The notes below the pieces were generated by a model that was given only the letters and a program-made list of their open reading frames with translations, was not told the origin of the DNA and did not search any database. Below, piece by piece: positions 51,116 to 59,984 of a stretch of DNA of 64,000 bases (within the stretch, counting starts at the first letter, position 1; each line of letters begins with the position of its first letter). Source of the stretch: Martinezella lusitana (GTDB lineage Bacteria > Pseudomonadota > Alphaproteobacteria > Rhizobiales > Rhizobiaceae); NCBI RefSeq assembly GCF_016901135.1, contig NZ_JAFEVL010000061.1, forward strand, positions 124,001-188,000, read 5' to 3'. Made by a program: the position numbers and the translations under genes.

Positions 51116-53419
51116 ATGAAGCCTCCAAGCCCGGACACCGTACCGACAGATGTTTATCTGTCGTTCGTCAGTTCGCTTTTCGGAAACCGTAAAACGCTGT
51201 TTACGGGGGTGTTCGTTCACATCCTGACATATGTCATCGTTTTCCTGAGCACGCGTGCAAATATTTACCTCATTCTTTGCGTGGCTTTTGCCGCTGTCTT
51301 TGCGCTACGCATGTATTCCTTTTGGTTATTCGATGCCGCCGACAAGCATAGCTTCGCACGTGCCGATATCGCTCGTTGGGAAATCCGCTATGTGATCGGT
51401 GCTGCGGCAACAGCGTCCATTCTCGGCATTGGCAGCGGCTATGCCATCCTGATCGTGCAGGATCCGCTGGCGGAATTCATCTGCATCGCGGTGACCATGG
51501 CGTCGATGGTGTCGATCGTCGGCCGCAACTATGGTTCCCAGAAAGCGATCGATCTCCAGACCTTGGCATGCTGCCTGCCGATCATCATCGCCTGCCTGAT
51601 GTCGCAACAGCTCTACAAGGCGATCGTTTCCATCATGCTCGTTCCCTTTGGGTTGACGACGCGCGCAATGGCGAACGGCGTGCGCGAGTTTCTGTACAAG
51701 AATGTCATCGCGTCGCGCGAGATATCGCAGATTGCCGACCGGTTCGACACCGCGCTCAATAATATGACGCATGGCCTGTTCATGCTGGATGCCCAAAACC
51801 GTATCCTCGTGGTCAATCGCAAGGCATGCGAACTCCTGAATTTCACACATCAGGAGCAGCTCAAGGATTGCGAATTCGACGTCGTGCTGCGGTATGGTGC
51901 GCGTCATGCCTTCATCGACGGTTCCTTGCCTGGATTGATCCAGCGGCAGATGGCGCAACTCGTCAGCGGTTCGCTTTCCCGCACGCTCATTCAGTTCAAT
52001 GAGGATCAGTTTCTGGAATTCGCGGCCAGCCGTCGCGCCGACGGTGTCGTCATCCTGATCTTCGAGGATGTGACAGTGCGCATCCGGGCGGAGCGCAAGA
52101 TCCTGCATATGGTGCGCTATGACCCGCTGACGGGCTTGCCGAACCGTGAATATTTCGTCGAGCTGGTCAAGGAGCAGCTTGCCGCTCGCACCAGAGAAAG
52201 CCAGGTCGGCATCCTGGTTCTCGATGTCGACGACTTCAAACATGTGAATGACACCAAGGGGCATGTAACCGGAGACCGTCTGCTGGTCGCCATAGCGGAG
52301 CGCCTGAAGGAGCTTGCGGGCACCACGGCGCTTGCCGCGCGTCTGGTCGGCGATCAGTTCGTGCTGTTTTTCCCGAATGAGGATGGTGCGTCGGACGTGG
52401 GCAGCCGCGTGCAGGCGTTGCATGCCGCGGTGACGGGCACTTACGATGTGGATGGCAACAGCTTCCGGATTTCCTTCAGCGGCGGTTACGTGACCATGTC
52501 GAGCCGCGAATTCCGCTCGGAGGAATGGCAGATCAAGGCCGACCTGGCGCTGTTCGATGCCAAGCTGCGGATGAAGGGTGGCTGCACCGCCTTCGAAGAG
52601 GAGATGGATGCGCGCTACGTCGAGCGGCAAAAGCTGAAGGAGGATCTGCGCGAGGCGGTGGAAGCCGGCCGCCTTCAGGCCGTGTACCAGCCCATGTTCA
52701 CGCCGGATGGCTCCCGCATCGATTGCTGCGAAGCCCTGGCGCGATGGATTCATCCGGAGAAGGGCTCGATCCCTCCCAACATCTTCGTGCAGATCGCCGA
52801 GGAGATGGGCATCGTTGGCGGTATCACCCGCTTCATGCTCAACCAGGCCTGTCGCGATTGCGTTTCATGGCCGGCGCCAGTGTCGGTGTCGGTCAACCTG
52901 TCGGCGCAGGATCTGCGCAGCAACGACATCGTCGATATCGTCATGGATGCACTGGAGGCATCGGGGCTGGATCCGTCGCGGTTGCATCTCGAAGTCACCG
53001 AAAGCTGCCTGATGGACGAGGTGGCGACAGTCCGGTCCATTCTTGCCGATCTGCGTGCCAGAGGCATCACGATCGCCATCGACGATTTCGGAACGGGCTT
53101 CTCCAGCCTCAGCTATCTCGATTCGCTGCCCGTGGACGTCGTCAAGATCGATCGCTCCTTCGTCCGCGATATCACGGCAGACAGCCGTCGTTTCAAGCTG
53201 CTGTGCGGTATCGTCGATCTCTCCCGCGCGCTCAGCCTCCATATCGTGATCGAGGGTGTGGAGACGCTTGAGCAACTGGCGCTTGTCGTTGAGAAGAACC
53301 TAGCCGACATCATCCAGGGTTATGTGTTCTCTGTTCCCGTATCGCGCGAACAAGTCGTCGAGATGGTCGACAGCCTCATCCGGCGACAGTCGGCCTTGCG
53401 GCAGGACAACGTCGCTTGA
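51116..53419 (+). CDS. Membrane PAS/GGDEF/EAL protein with degenerate GGDEF site
   Basis: A 767-residue protein. The N-terminal part has about five or six hydrophobic helices (28-185), then a PAS-like domain (about 210-325). In the GGDEF domain the signature reads VGDQF at 411-415, so cyclase activity is probably lost. The EAL domain keeps EALARW (539-544) and IDDFGTGFSS, so phosphodiesterase activity is likely, perhaps with the GGDEF domain as GTP sensor. It is followed by a 377-bp gap and a FeeM-like gene. Confidence 0.93.
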   Translation: MKPPSPDTVPTDVYLSFVSSLFGNRKTLFTGVFVHILTYVIVFLSTRANIYLILCVAFAAVFALRMYSFWLFDAADKHSFARADIARWEIRYVIGAAATASILGIGSGYAILIVQDPLAEFICIAVTMASMVSIVGRNYGSQKAIDLQTLACCLPIIIACLMSQQLYKAIVSIMLVPFGLTTRAMANGVREFLYKNVIASREISQIADRFDTALNNMTHGLFMLDAQNRILVVNRKACELLNFTHQEQLKDCEFDVVLRYGARHAFIDGSLPGLIQRQMAQLVSGSLSRTLIQFNEDQFLEFAASRRADGVVILIFEDVTVRIRAERKILHMVRYDPLTGLPNREYFVELVKEQLAARTRESQVGILVLDVDDFKHVNDTKGHVTGDRLLVAIAERLKELAGTTALAARLVGDQFVLFFPNEDGASDVGSRVQALHAAVTGTYDVDGNSFRISFSGGYVTMSSREFRSEEWQIKADLALFDAKLRMKGGCTAFEEEMDARYVERQKLKEDLREAVEAGRLQAVYQPMFTPDGSRIDCCEALARWIHPEKGSIPPNIFVQIAEEMGIVGGITRFMLNQACRDCVSWPAPVSVSVNLSAQDLRSNDIVDIVMDALEASGLDPSRLHLEVTESCLMDEVATVRSILADLRARGITIAIDDFGTGFSSLSYLDSLPVDVVKIDRSFVRDITADSRRFKLLCGIVDLSRALSLHIVIEGVETLEQLALVVEKNLADIIQGYVFSVPVSREQVVEMVDSLIRRQSALRQDNVA

Positions 53420-53796
53420 AGCGATCAAAGCTTTTCACACCGCGCCGCTGAAGCACCTGCCCTGAAAGGCGCATAGTAACGGCCGTGTCTCACCGCCATG
53501 CCGGTGCAGGCCATTTACGTCGTTCTTTCCACATCAGACCAGAGCTGACAGTCACCTGACCGCCTCCACGAATATCGGGCCTGTGCCTTCATAGGATGGT
53601 TCTGGCAGGCGCATGCGCGCCTTCATGAATAGCAGTAATGCAATATTCAGAACCTGATCATATTCGAATCTATACCGGTATTCGTTGAAAAAATTAACCT
53701 TGATGAACGAATAGTTAATGAAAATTTGAAACAAAGATTGATCAATTTTTCTCTTAATACCAATAATGGTCCGTTAATCATAACGGAACATTAACC
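53420..53796. other. Intergenic region with A/T-rich promoter area
   Basis: No convincing gene is present. The first part is ordinary GC-rich sequence, while about 53620-53796 is markedly A/T-rich compared with the window, as expected for a strong or regulated promoter of the FeeM-like gene. The perfect inverted repeat at 53770-53787 lies at its end. Confidence 0.55.
53770..53787 (+). promoter_or_regulatory. Inverted repeat overlapping the ribosome-binding site of the FeeM-like gene
   Basis: TCCGTTA and TAACGGA form a perfect 7-bp inverted repeat with an ATCA spacer, ending nine bases before the ATG at 53797. The right arm contains the only possible ribosome-binding sequence (CGGA), so an RNA hairpin here would hide it. 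It could equally be a protein operator. Confidence 0.45.
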
Positions 53797-54552
53797 ATGA
53801 CTCATGTGAGTGTTAAAGAAAGCGGCTTTGCCGGCAAGCTGATGGAGGTGCTCGATCACGTAGAATACCGCCGAATCGAAAGTAGCGAAGACATGGAGGA
53901 TGTCGCGCGGTTGCGCTATAAGGCCTACAAGGCGCACGCAGTCTTGCCGGTGGCGGCCAAGAACCTGATCGACAACGTCGACTTCGACGACCATGCCTAT
54001 GTATTCGGCGTCTATTATTACGAGGAGCTGGTGAGCACGGTGCGGATACACCATGTCACGCCGGATCATCGCGTATGCCAGTCGACCGGTATCTTCCCGG
54101 ATGAAATTCACGCCTTCCTCGATGCCGGCATGACATTGATCGACCCGGCGCGCTTTGCCGTCGACCCCGATTTCGAGCTGGAATTGCCGGCGTTGCCCTA
54201 TCTGACGCTGAGACCGGCGATCGTGGGTGCCATCTATTTCGACACCGACAGGGTGATGCAGCATATTCGTCCGGCGCATGCGGCTTTTTACAAGCGTGTC
54301 TTCTACGCCGATACGGTCGTTCCGCCGCGCATGACCAAGACCTATGGTTTCGAATTGACGCTTCTGGCATCTCGGTCAAAGGAGATCCGCGGCAAGCTGA
54401 TGCAGCGATATCCGTTCTTCGATTCCGAACCCTGCGAGCGGCGCATGATGTTTTCCCGCGGCGAGGATACCGGCTCGCCTCCCTTGACTATCCTGCCGAC
54501 GGCGAGACTGGCAAGTGGCGTCCGGCGTGAAATTCGCGGGCAATTCGGCTAG
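53797..54552 (+). CDS. FeeM-like N-acyl amino acid synthase (GNAT/autoinducer-synthase fold)
   Basis: A 251-residue protein. The N-terminal half resembles the fold shared by LuxI-type synthases and FeeM-like N-acyl amino acid synthases: RLRYKAYKAHAV, then DDHAYVFGVYYYEELVSTVRIHHV, and later FYKRVFYADTV near residues 165-175. Such enzymes transfer acyl chains from acyl-ACP to an amino acid or amine. It lacks the strict LuxI residues, so the FeeM-type assignment is preferred. It follows an EAL protein, with an A/T-rich promoter region and a hairpin at its start. Confidence 0.8.
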   Translation: MTHVSVKESGFAGKLMEVLDHVEYRRIESSEDMEDVARLRYKAYKAHAVLPVAAKNLIDNVDFDDHAYVFGVYYYEELVSTVRIHHVTPDHRVCQSTGIFPDEIHAFLDAGMTLIDPARFAVDPDFELELPALPYLTLRPAIVGAIYFDTDRVMQHIRPAHAAFYKRVFYADTVVPPRMTKTYGFELTLLASRSKEIRGKLMQRYPFFDSEPCERRMMFSRGEDTGSPPLTILPTARLASGVRREIRGQFG

Positions 54553-54682
54553 CCTGCGCGCTGATGCGACCTTGTCGTGCATTGCATTTTTCGTCGCTTT
54601 GTGTAACCCCTCGGTAGAGGAAATTCGGCTGCGGTGTCTCCTTGCTAGATGCCACAGCTTTTGAGGACGAACTCCAACCGCC

Positions 54683-54701
54683 GGCCCGTTGTCGGGCCTT
54701 T
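54683..54701 (+). terminator. Terminator-like hairpin between FeeM-like gene and coxIV
   Basis: GGCCCG (54683-54688) and CGGGCC (54693-54698) form a 6-bp stem with a TTGT loop, followed by TTT. It is a weak terminator candidate for the FeeM-like gene. Confidence 0.4.
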
Positions 54702-54732
54702 CGGGAGGAGCGCATCGAGGGGAGATTTTTGA

Positions 54733-54957
54733 ATGGCCGAACATAATACCGGACCCGCTGAAACCGGTGCTCCCATGGACTACAAGGAGCATGAGAAGAC
54801 TTATAATCTTTTCCTCGTAAGTGCCCGGGTCGGATCTGCGATCATTGTCGCATTGTTGATCGCCATGGCGGCCGGCTTCTTCGGCCATGCCGGCTTCCTC
54901 GGTGGCGTCCTCATTTTCATCGTTCTTTCCATAGCCAGCATCATCCTGTTGCGCTGA
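54733..54957 (+). CDS. aa3-type cytochrome c oxidase subunit IV family protein
   Basis: A 74-residue protein of the bacterial aa3-type oxidase subunit IV family. The family signature is MDYKEHEKTYNLF (about 15-27), followed by two close hydrophobic segments (about 32-73). The subunit is small and dispensable for activity in known oxidases. No other cox genes lie nearby; the next genes encode the transhydrogenase. Some family members sit outside cox operons, so the oxidase role is inferred from the family only. Confidence 0.88.
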   Translation: MAEHNTGPAETGAPMDYKEHEKTYNLFLVSARVGSAIIVALLIAMAAGFFGHAGFLGGVLIFIVLSIASIILLR

Positions 54958-55069
54958 CATTCCAGCGCTGATCGACGCCGGGCCTTTCTGGCTCGAGCCT
55001 TCCCGTAGTTCTACAGGCCGTCACGCCACCGCATTTGGGCGTGCTGCCGTTTGATGCGAGGTGTTGTCG

Positions 55070-56233
55070 TTGGGTAATCTGGTTTTCGTGGCCAAGGAAA
55101 GCGTGGCGGAGGAGTCGCGCGTTGCGGCATCCGTCGAGACAGTGAAGAAGATGAGAAATCTCGGCTTCGATGTCGTGATCGAAGCCGGTGCGGGCGCTTT
55201 CTCGCGCATTCCGGATGGCGAATACGAGACCATCGGCGCGCGTATCGGCGCTGTGAAGGATGCCAAGCGGGCGGATGTCATTCTCAAGGTCAGGCGACCG
55301 ACCAGCAAGGAGATGACCGGCTACAAGACCGGCGCGATCGTGATCGCCATCATGGATCCCTATGGCAACGAGGCGGCCCTTGTCGAGATGGCGCGCGCCG
55401 GGCTGACGAGCTTCGCCATGGAATTGATGCCCCGCATCACGCGCGCGCAGTCGATGGACGTTCTGTCGTCGCAGGCAAACCTTGCCGGCTATCAGGCTGT
55501 CATCGAGGCTGCCGCCGTTTATGACCGGGCACTGCCGATGATGATGACGGCGGCGGGCACGGTGCCGGCGGCAAAGGTCTTCGTCATGGGCGCCGGCGTC
55601 GCCGGTCTGCAGGCGATCGCGACGGCACGGCGCCTGGGTGCTCTGGTGTCGGCCACTGACGTGCGTCCGGCAGCCAAGGAGCAGGTCGCCTCGCTCGGCG
55701 CGAAATTCATCGCTGTCGAGGACGAGGAGTTCAAGGCCGCCGAAACCGCCGGCGGTTACGCCAAGGAAATGTCAGGAGAATATCAGGCCAAGCAGGCAGC
55801 GCTGGTCGCGGATCACATCGCCAAGCAGGATATCGTCATCACAACAGCACTTATCCCCGGTCGTCCGGCGCCACGGCTTGTCAGCCGCGACATGCTGAAG
55901 GCCATGCGCCCCGGTGCGGTCGCGGTCGATCTCGCCGTCGAGCGCGGCGGCAATATCGAGGGCGCGGAATACGGCGCCGTGGCCGATGTCGAAGGCGTCA
56001 GGGTGGTCGGATATCCCAACATGGCCGGCCGGATCCCGGCGAGCGCGTCGGCTCTCTATGCCAAGAACCTCGTCACCTTCCTGGAAACGATGGTCGACAA
56101 GGACAGCAAGAGCCTCGGCCTCAATCGCGCCGATGAGTTGATCAAGGCGACGATGCTGACCGACGGCGGCGAAGTCGTGCACCCGAATTTCGTCGATCCC
56201 GACCAGCCGACGGTCAACAAGGGAGATCTCTGA
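55070..56233 (+). CDS. pntAA: NAD(P) transhydrogenase subunit alpha part 1
   Basis: The NAD(H)-binding subunit of proton-translocating transhydrogenase, 387 residues. The N-terminus LVFVAKES and the segments FVMGAGVAGLQAIATARRLGA (dinucleotide binding) and RPAPRLVSRDMLK are characteristic. The TTG at 55070 is chosen because GAGG ends eight bases before it; a GTG at 55061 would directly abut that site. The alpha subunit is split here into two genes, pntAA and pntAB, as in Rhodospirillum and rhizobia. It is the first gene of the operon. Confidence 0.95.
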   Translation: MGNLVFVAKESVAEESRVAASVETVKKMRNLGFDVVIEAGAGAFSRIPDGEYETIGARIGAVKDAKRADVILKVRRPTSKEMTGYKTGAIVIAIMDPYGNEAALVEMARAGLTSFAMELMPRITRAQSMDVLSSQANLAGYQAVIEAAAVYDRALPMMMTAAGTVPAAKVFVMGAGVAGLQAIATARRLGALVSATDVRPAAKEQVASLGAKFIAVEDEEFKAAETAGGYAKEMSGEYQAKQAALVADHIAKQDIVITTALIPGRPAPRLVSRDMLKAMRPGAVAVDLAVERGGNIEGAEYGAVADVEGVRVVGYPNMAGRIPASASALYAKNLVTFLETMVDKDSKSLGLNRADELIKATMLTDGGEVVHPNFVDPDQPTVNKGDL

Positions 56234-56234
56234 G

Positions 56235-56633
56235 ATGGCCAGCCAAGCAATGGACCGGGCACTCCAGCAACTGAATGATGCCGTTACCGCCGTTATGACC
56301 GCCGCTGCACAGGCGCCGGACGCGGCCAGCGCCGCAACCGGCGGGGCGATCGATCCCTTCGTCTTCCAGTTCGCGATCTTCGTGCTGGCGATCTTCGTCG
56401 GCTACTATGTGGTCTGGTCGGTGACGCCGGCCCTGCACACGCCGCTGATGGCGGTAACGAACGCCATCTCCTCGGTCATCGTCGTCGGCGCGCTTCTGGC
56501 AGTCGGTATTTCCGCCAGCGGATTGGCCACGGGCTTCGGCTTCGTGGCGCTGGTGCTCGTTTCGGTCAATATCGTCGGCGGCTTCCTTGTCACCCAGCGC
56601 ATGCTGGCGATGTACAAGAAGAAAGACAAGTGA
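56235..56633 (+). CDS. pntAB: NAD(P) transhydrogenase subunit alpha part 2
   Basis: A 132-residue membrane subunit with three or four hydrophobic segments (about 35-120), containing FVFQFAIFVLAIFVGYYVVW and VALVLVSVNIVGGFLVTQRML, which match PntAB. The start is one base after the pntAA stop, so the genes are coupled. The first 35 residues are Ala/Gln-rich. It forms the proton channel with PntB. Confidence 0.95.
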   Translation: MASQAMDRALQQLNDAVTAVMTAAAQAPDAASAATGGAIDPFVFQFAIFVLAIFVGYYVVWSVTPALHTPLMAVTNAISSVIVVGALLAVGISASGLATGFGFVALVLVSVNIVGGFLVTQRMLAMYKKKDK

Positions 56634-56640
56634 GGGCGGC

Positions 56641-58038
56641 ATGCTGACCAATATCGCGGCTTTCCTCTATCTGGTTTCCGGCGTCCTGTTCGTTCTGGCG
56701 CTGCGCGGTCTTTCCCATCCCGCAACCAGCCGGCGCGGCAATCTTTACGGCATGATCGGCATGGGTATCGCCATCGTCACCACGCTGGTGCTGGCGACGC
56801 CGTCCTTCGGCGGCTTCGTGCTGATCGTTCTCGGACTCGCCATCGGCGGCGGAGCGGGCGCCTATATCGCCCGCGTCATTCCGATGACCTCGATGCCGCA
56901 GCTCGTGGCCGGCTTCCACTCGCTGGTCGGCCTGGCGGCGGTTCTGGTGGCGGCGTCGGCGCTCTATACGCCGTCCTCCTTCGGCATCGGCAATATCGGA
57001 TCCATCCATACCGAGGCCCGCATCGAAATGGCGATCGGCGTCGCCATCGGTGCCTTGACCTTTACTGGTTCGATCATCGCCTTCCTGAAGCTCGACGGGC
57101 GCATGTCCGGCAAGCCGATCCTGCTGCCATACCGGCACATCATCAATGCCGCCCTGCTTATCCTGATCGTGTTCTTCATCGTCGGTCTCGCGGTGAGCGA
57201 AAGCCATTTCGATTTCTGGGCCGTCGTCGTCCTGTCGCTGGCGCTCGGCGTACTCTTGATCGTGCCGATCGGCGGTGCCGACATGCCTGTTGTCGTGTCG
57301 ATGCTGAATTCCTATTCCGGTTGGGCGGCGGCGGGCATCGGCTTCACGCTCGGCAATCTGGCGCTCATCATTACAGGCGCGCTTGTGGGGTCTTCAGGTG
57401 CGATCCTGTCCTACATCATGTGCAAGGGCATGAACCGCTCCTTCGTATCGGTCATTCTCGGCGGCTTCGGCGGTGAAAGCGTGTCGGGCGGCGCCGACAA
57501 TTCCGACAAGACCGTGAAGCTGGGCTCGGCTGAAGATGCCGCCTATCTCATGGCGAATGCCTCCAAGGTCATCATCGTGCCGGGATACGGCATGGCGGTT
57601 GCCCAGGCCCAGCATGCGCTGCGCGAGATGGCGGACAGGCTGAAGGCCCACGGCGTCGAGGTGAAATATGCTATCCACCCGGTCGCCGGCCGGATGCCCG
57701 GCCATATGAACGTGCTGCTCGCCGAAGCCAACGTGCCCTATGACGAAGTGTTCGAGCTCGAGGACATCAATTCCGAATTCGCCCAGGCCGATGTCGCCTA
57801 TGTCATCGGCGCCAACGACGTCACCAATCCGGCCGCGCGCGACGACAAGACCTCGCCGATCTACGGCATGCCGATCCTCGACGTCGACAAGGCCAAGACC
57901 TGCCTCTTCGTCAAGCGCTCCCTCGGCTCCGGCTATGCCGGCATCGACAATACCTTGTTCTACAAGGACGGGACGATGATGCTGCTCGGTGACGCCAAGA
58001 AGGTAACGGAAGAGATCGTCAAGGCGATGAACGACTAA
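56641..58038 (+). CDS. pntB: NAD(P) transhydrogenase subunit beta
   Basis: A 465-residue subunit with about nine membrane helices (up to about residue 265) and the C-terminal NADP(H)-binding domain (VIIVPGYGMAVAQAQHA, then VIGANDVTNPAAR). It couples proton entry to hydride transfer from NADH to NADP+. The ATG at 56641 lies seven bases after the pntAB stop. Supplying NADPH fits the sugar-oxidising operons in this window. Confidence 0.96.
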   Translation: MLTNIAAFLYLVSGVLFVLALRGLSHPATSRRGNLYGMIGMGIAIVTTLVLATPSFGGFVLIVLGLAIGGGAGAYIARVIPMTSMPQLVAGFHSLVGLAAVLVAASALYTPSSFGIGNIGSIHTEARIEMAIGVAIGALTFTGSIIAFLKLDGRMSGKPILLPYRHIINAALLILIVFFIVGLAVSESHFDFWAVVVLSLALGVLLIVPIGGADMPVVVSMLNSYSGWAAAGIGFTLGNLALIITGALVGSSGAILSYIMCKGMNRSFVSVILGGFGGESVSGGADNSDKTVKLGSAEDAAYLMANASKVIIVPGYGMAVAQAQHALREMADRLKAHGVEVKYAIHPVAGRMPGHMNVLLAEANVPYDEVFELEDINSEFAQADVAYVIGANDVTNPAARDDKTSPIYGMPILDVDKAKTCLFVKRSLGSGYAGIDNTLFYKDGTMMLLGDAKKVTEEIVKAMND

Positions 58039-58073
58039 TAGCGTTCACGCCTCATTCCCGATCGTAACCCGTT

Positions 58074-59729
58074 TTATGTCCGCTCGCGCTCCATCGTGGC
58101 GCGCGGAGCGGTCAATATCCAGACGAGGCCGGCAGGTCGGAAATCGATCTCGACATGACCGCTGAAGGACGCGGCGGCGTGGGCTTTCGTCACGGTCGTG
58201 CCGAAGCCGGTCTCTGTCGGCGACTTGACCGGTGGGCCGTCGCTTTCGGTCCAGACGAACCGGATCATCGGTCCGTTTTCACCGGGCTCGTTCGTCCATT
58301 CGATGGCAATCTTGCCCTCGGGGGCGGAGAGCGCTCCGTATTTCACCGAATTCGTTGCCAGCTCGTGCAGGACCAGGCCGAGATTCTGCACGGCTTCGGG
58401 CTTCAACAGGAAATCGTTGCCTCTGACGTCGAGCTGTTGCGGCCCTTGCAGGAAGGTCGCCAGATGGATGTCGATTACGCGGCGCAGCGAGACGCCGGAC
58501 CATTGCTCGCTGGTCAGGACCTCTATCGAGCGCGCCAATCCTTCCAGCCGGTCGGCGACCGCGCGCTGGAAGGTATCGACGCTATCCGTCTGGCGTGCGA
58601 GCTGGCGGGTCATCGCCTGGGCGAGCGCCAGCAGGTTCTTGGTGCGGTGGACGAGCTCGTGCATGACGAAATGCAGCCGGTCCTCGGTGACGCTGCGGTC
58701 GAAGGACGCGTTGGAAAGTGCGACGGCCACCTGATTGGCCTCGACGACACTGCTGTCGATCGGCGACACGATCTCGCCCCGGCCCATGCGATCCGCCATG
58801 TCGGCGATGCTCTGTATGGTGGTGCGCACCTGGCGCGCCAAGGCATAGACGGCGATCAGCGCGACCAGCAGCAATGTGACGCCGCCATAGATCAGGAAAC
58901 GCCACGTGCTCATCAGCGATGCCTGCGCCGAGGCGACGGGTCCCCAGACCACGGCTTTCCATGACCAACCGGAGATCTGCGCATAGCCGACCAGCGAGTG
59001 CGGCAGGACCTTGTCATCCTGATAGACGCCGCTGGAAGCGATCAATTTCGGCAGAATATCCTTGTTGAATGCATCGCCGGGGGAAAGGATCGTCGGGCCG
59101 CCGGCGGCGACGACATGGCCGGATTTGTCCAGAACCGCGGCTGACCAGCCCGGAGGGAGCGCCTCCGTCGTGATCAGCTTGGCGAGCTGATCGGCGTCCT
59201 GGGTTATCGCCAATGCGGCGCCGGCCGGTGAATGATCGAGCGGGAGGGTGACGTTGTAGACCCATCGACGGGCGGTCGAGCCGACAAAGACATCGGATGC
59301 CTCGATGCGTCCGGAGTCCAGCGCCGATTGCAGCGCGACGATGTTGCCCGTCTTGCCAAGCGGCTTGCCGAGCGGCCAGCGGGTATTTAACCGAAGTTGG
59401 CCATCCTTTTCCAGGAGCAGGACGAAAAGCGCATCGGTGCGCAACACCGTCTCCGTCCGGGCGAAAAAGGTTGCGATATCGTTGCGCTCTAACTCCGGCG
59501 AAGAGGAGAGCAGCCGCAGGGTCGTCGCCATATCCTGCAGTTGCCGATCGATCACGCGCGCCAAAGACTGGGCGGCCTGAACGGTATCGCCTTTCAATGC
59601 ATCGCGTTCATTGTCTTCGAGCTGGACCAAAAGCAAGGCGACGAAGGCCAGAATAGGCAGGGCAATCGCCAATGCGATGGCGATCAGATAAGCCCCAATC
59701 GACGCCTTCGGGAAATGTAGCTTCCTCAT
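58074..59729 (-). CDS. HWE/HisKA_2-type sensor histidine kinase
   Basis: A 551-residue membrane sensor kinase with an N-terminal helix, a periplasmic sensor part of cache type (about 40-265) and a second helix near 275-295, then a HAMP-like linker. The kinase core has the phospho-acceptor region HELVHRTKN, typical of HWE/HisKA_2 kinases, and an ATPase domain with LHELATNSVKYGAL. No response regulator gene is adjacent, so the partner is unknown. HWE kinases are common in rhizobia and often feed the general stress response. Confidence 0.93.
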   Translation of the reverse strand: MRKLHFPKASIGAYLIAIALAIALPILAFVALLLVQLEDNERDALKGDTVQAAQSLARVIDRQLQDMATTLRLLSSSPELERNDIATFFARTETVLRTDALFVLLLEKDGQLRLNTRWPLGKPLGKTGNIVALQSALDSGRIEASDVFVGSTARRWVYNVTLPLDHSPAGAALAITQDADQLAKLITTEALPPGWSAAVLDKSGHVVAAGGPTILSPGDAFNKDILPKLIASSGVYQDDKVLPHSLVGYAQISGWSWKAVVWGPVASAQASLMSTWRFLIYGGVTLLLVALIAVYALARQVRTTIQSIADMADRMGRGEIVSPIDSSVVEANQVAVALSNASFDRSVTEDRLHFVMHELVHRTKNLLALAQAMTRQLARQTDSVDTFQRAVADRLEGLARSIEVLTSEQWSGVSLRRVIDIHLATFLQGPQQLDVRGNDFLLKPEAVQNLGLVLHELATNSVKYGALSAPEGKIAIEWTNEPGENGPMIRFVWTESDGPPVKSPTETGFGTTVTKAHAAASFSGHVEIDFRPAGLVWILTAPRATMERERT

Positions 59730-59984
59730 GGTGCGATCAACCGATCGTACCTCGATGACGACCGGGAGCGCTTGCGGAAGCAAGAATAACGGTTCTGGTT
59801 ATCATGCTAAGCGCCCCCATGCGTAGACCCTGAGCTACATGCTCTCGAAGGACCCATGTTAGGGCTCGGTAAATTGCCTTGCAACATCTGAAAATTCATT
59901 GCCGTGAAATCGTAAGCGATCTCGGACGTTTACGGGGCGGCAATGCATCCTTGTAGTTGCGCGTCCGTGCCCCCAGCGTCCGCC

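Noticed and set aside
53552..53734. 60-codon frame on the minus strand in the A/T-rich gap
   Set aside because: No ribosome-binding site, poor codon bias and no recognisable features. The A/T-rich stretch is better explained as a promoter region.
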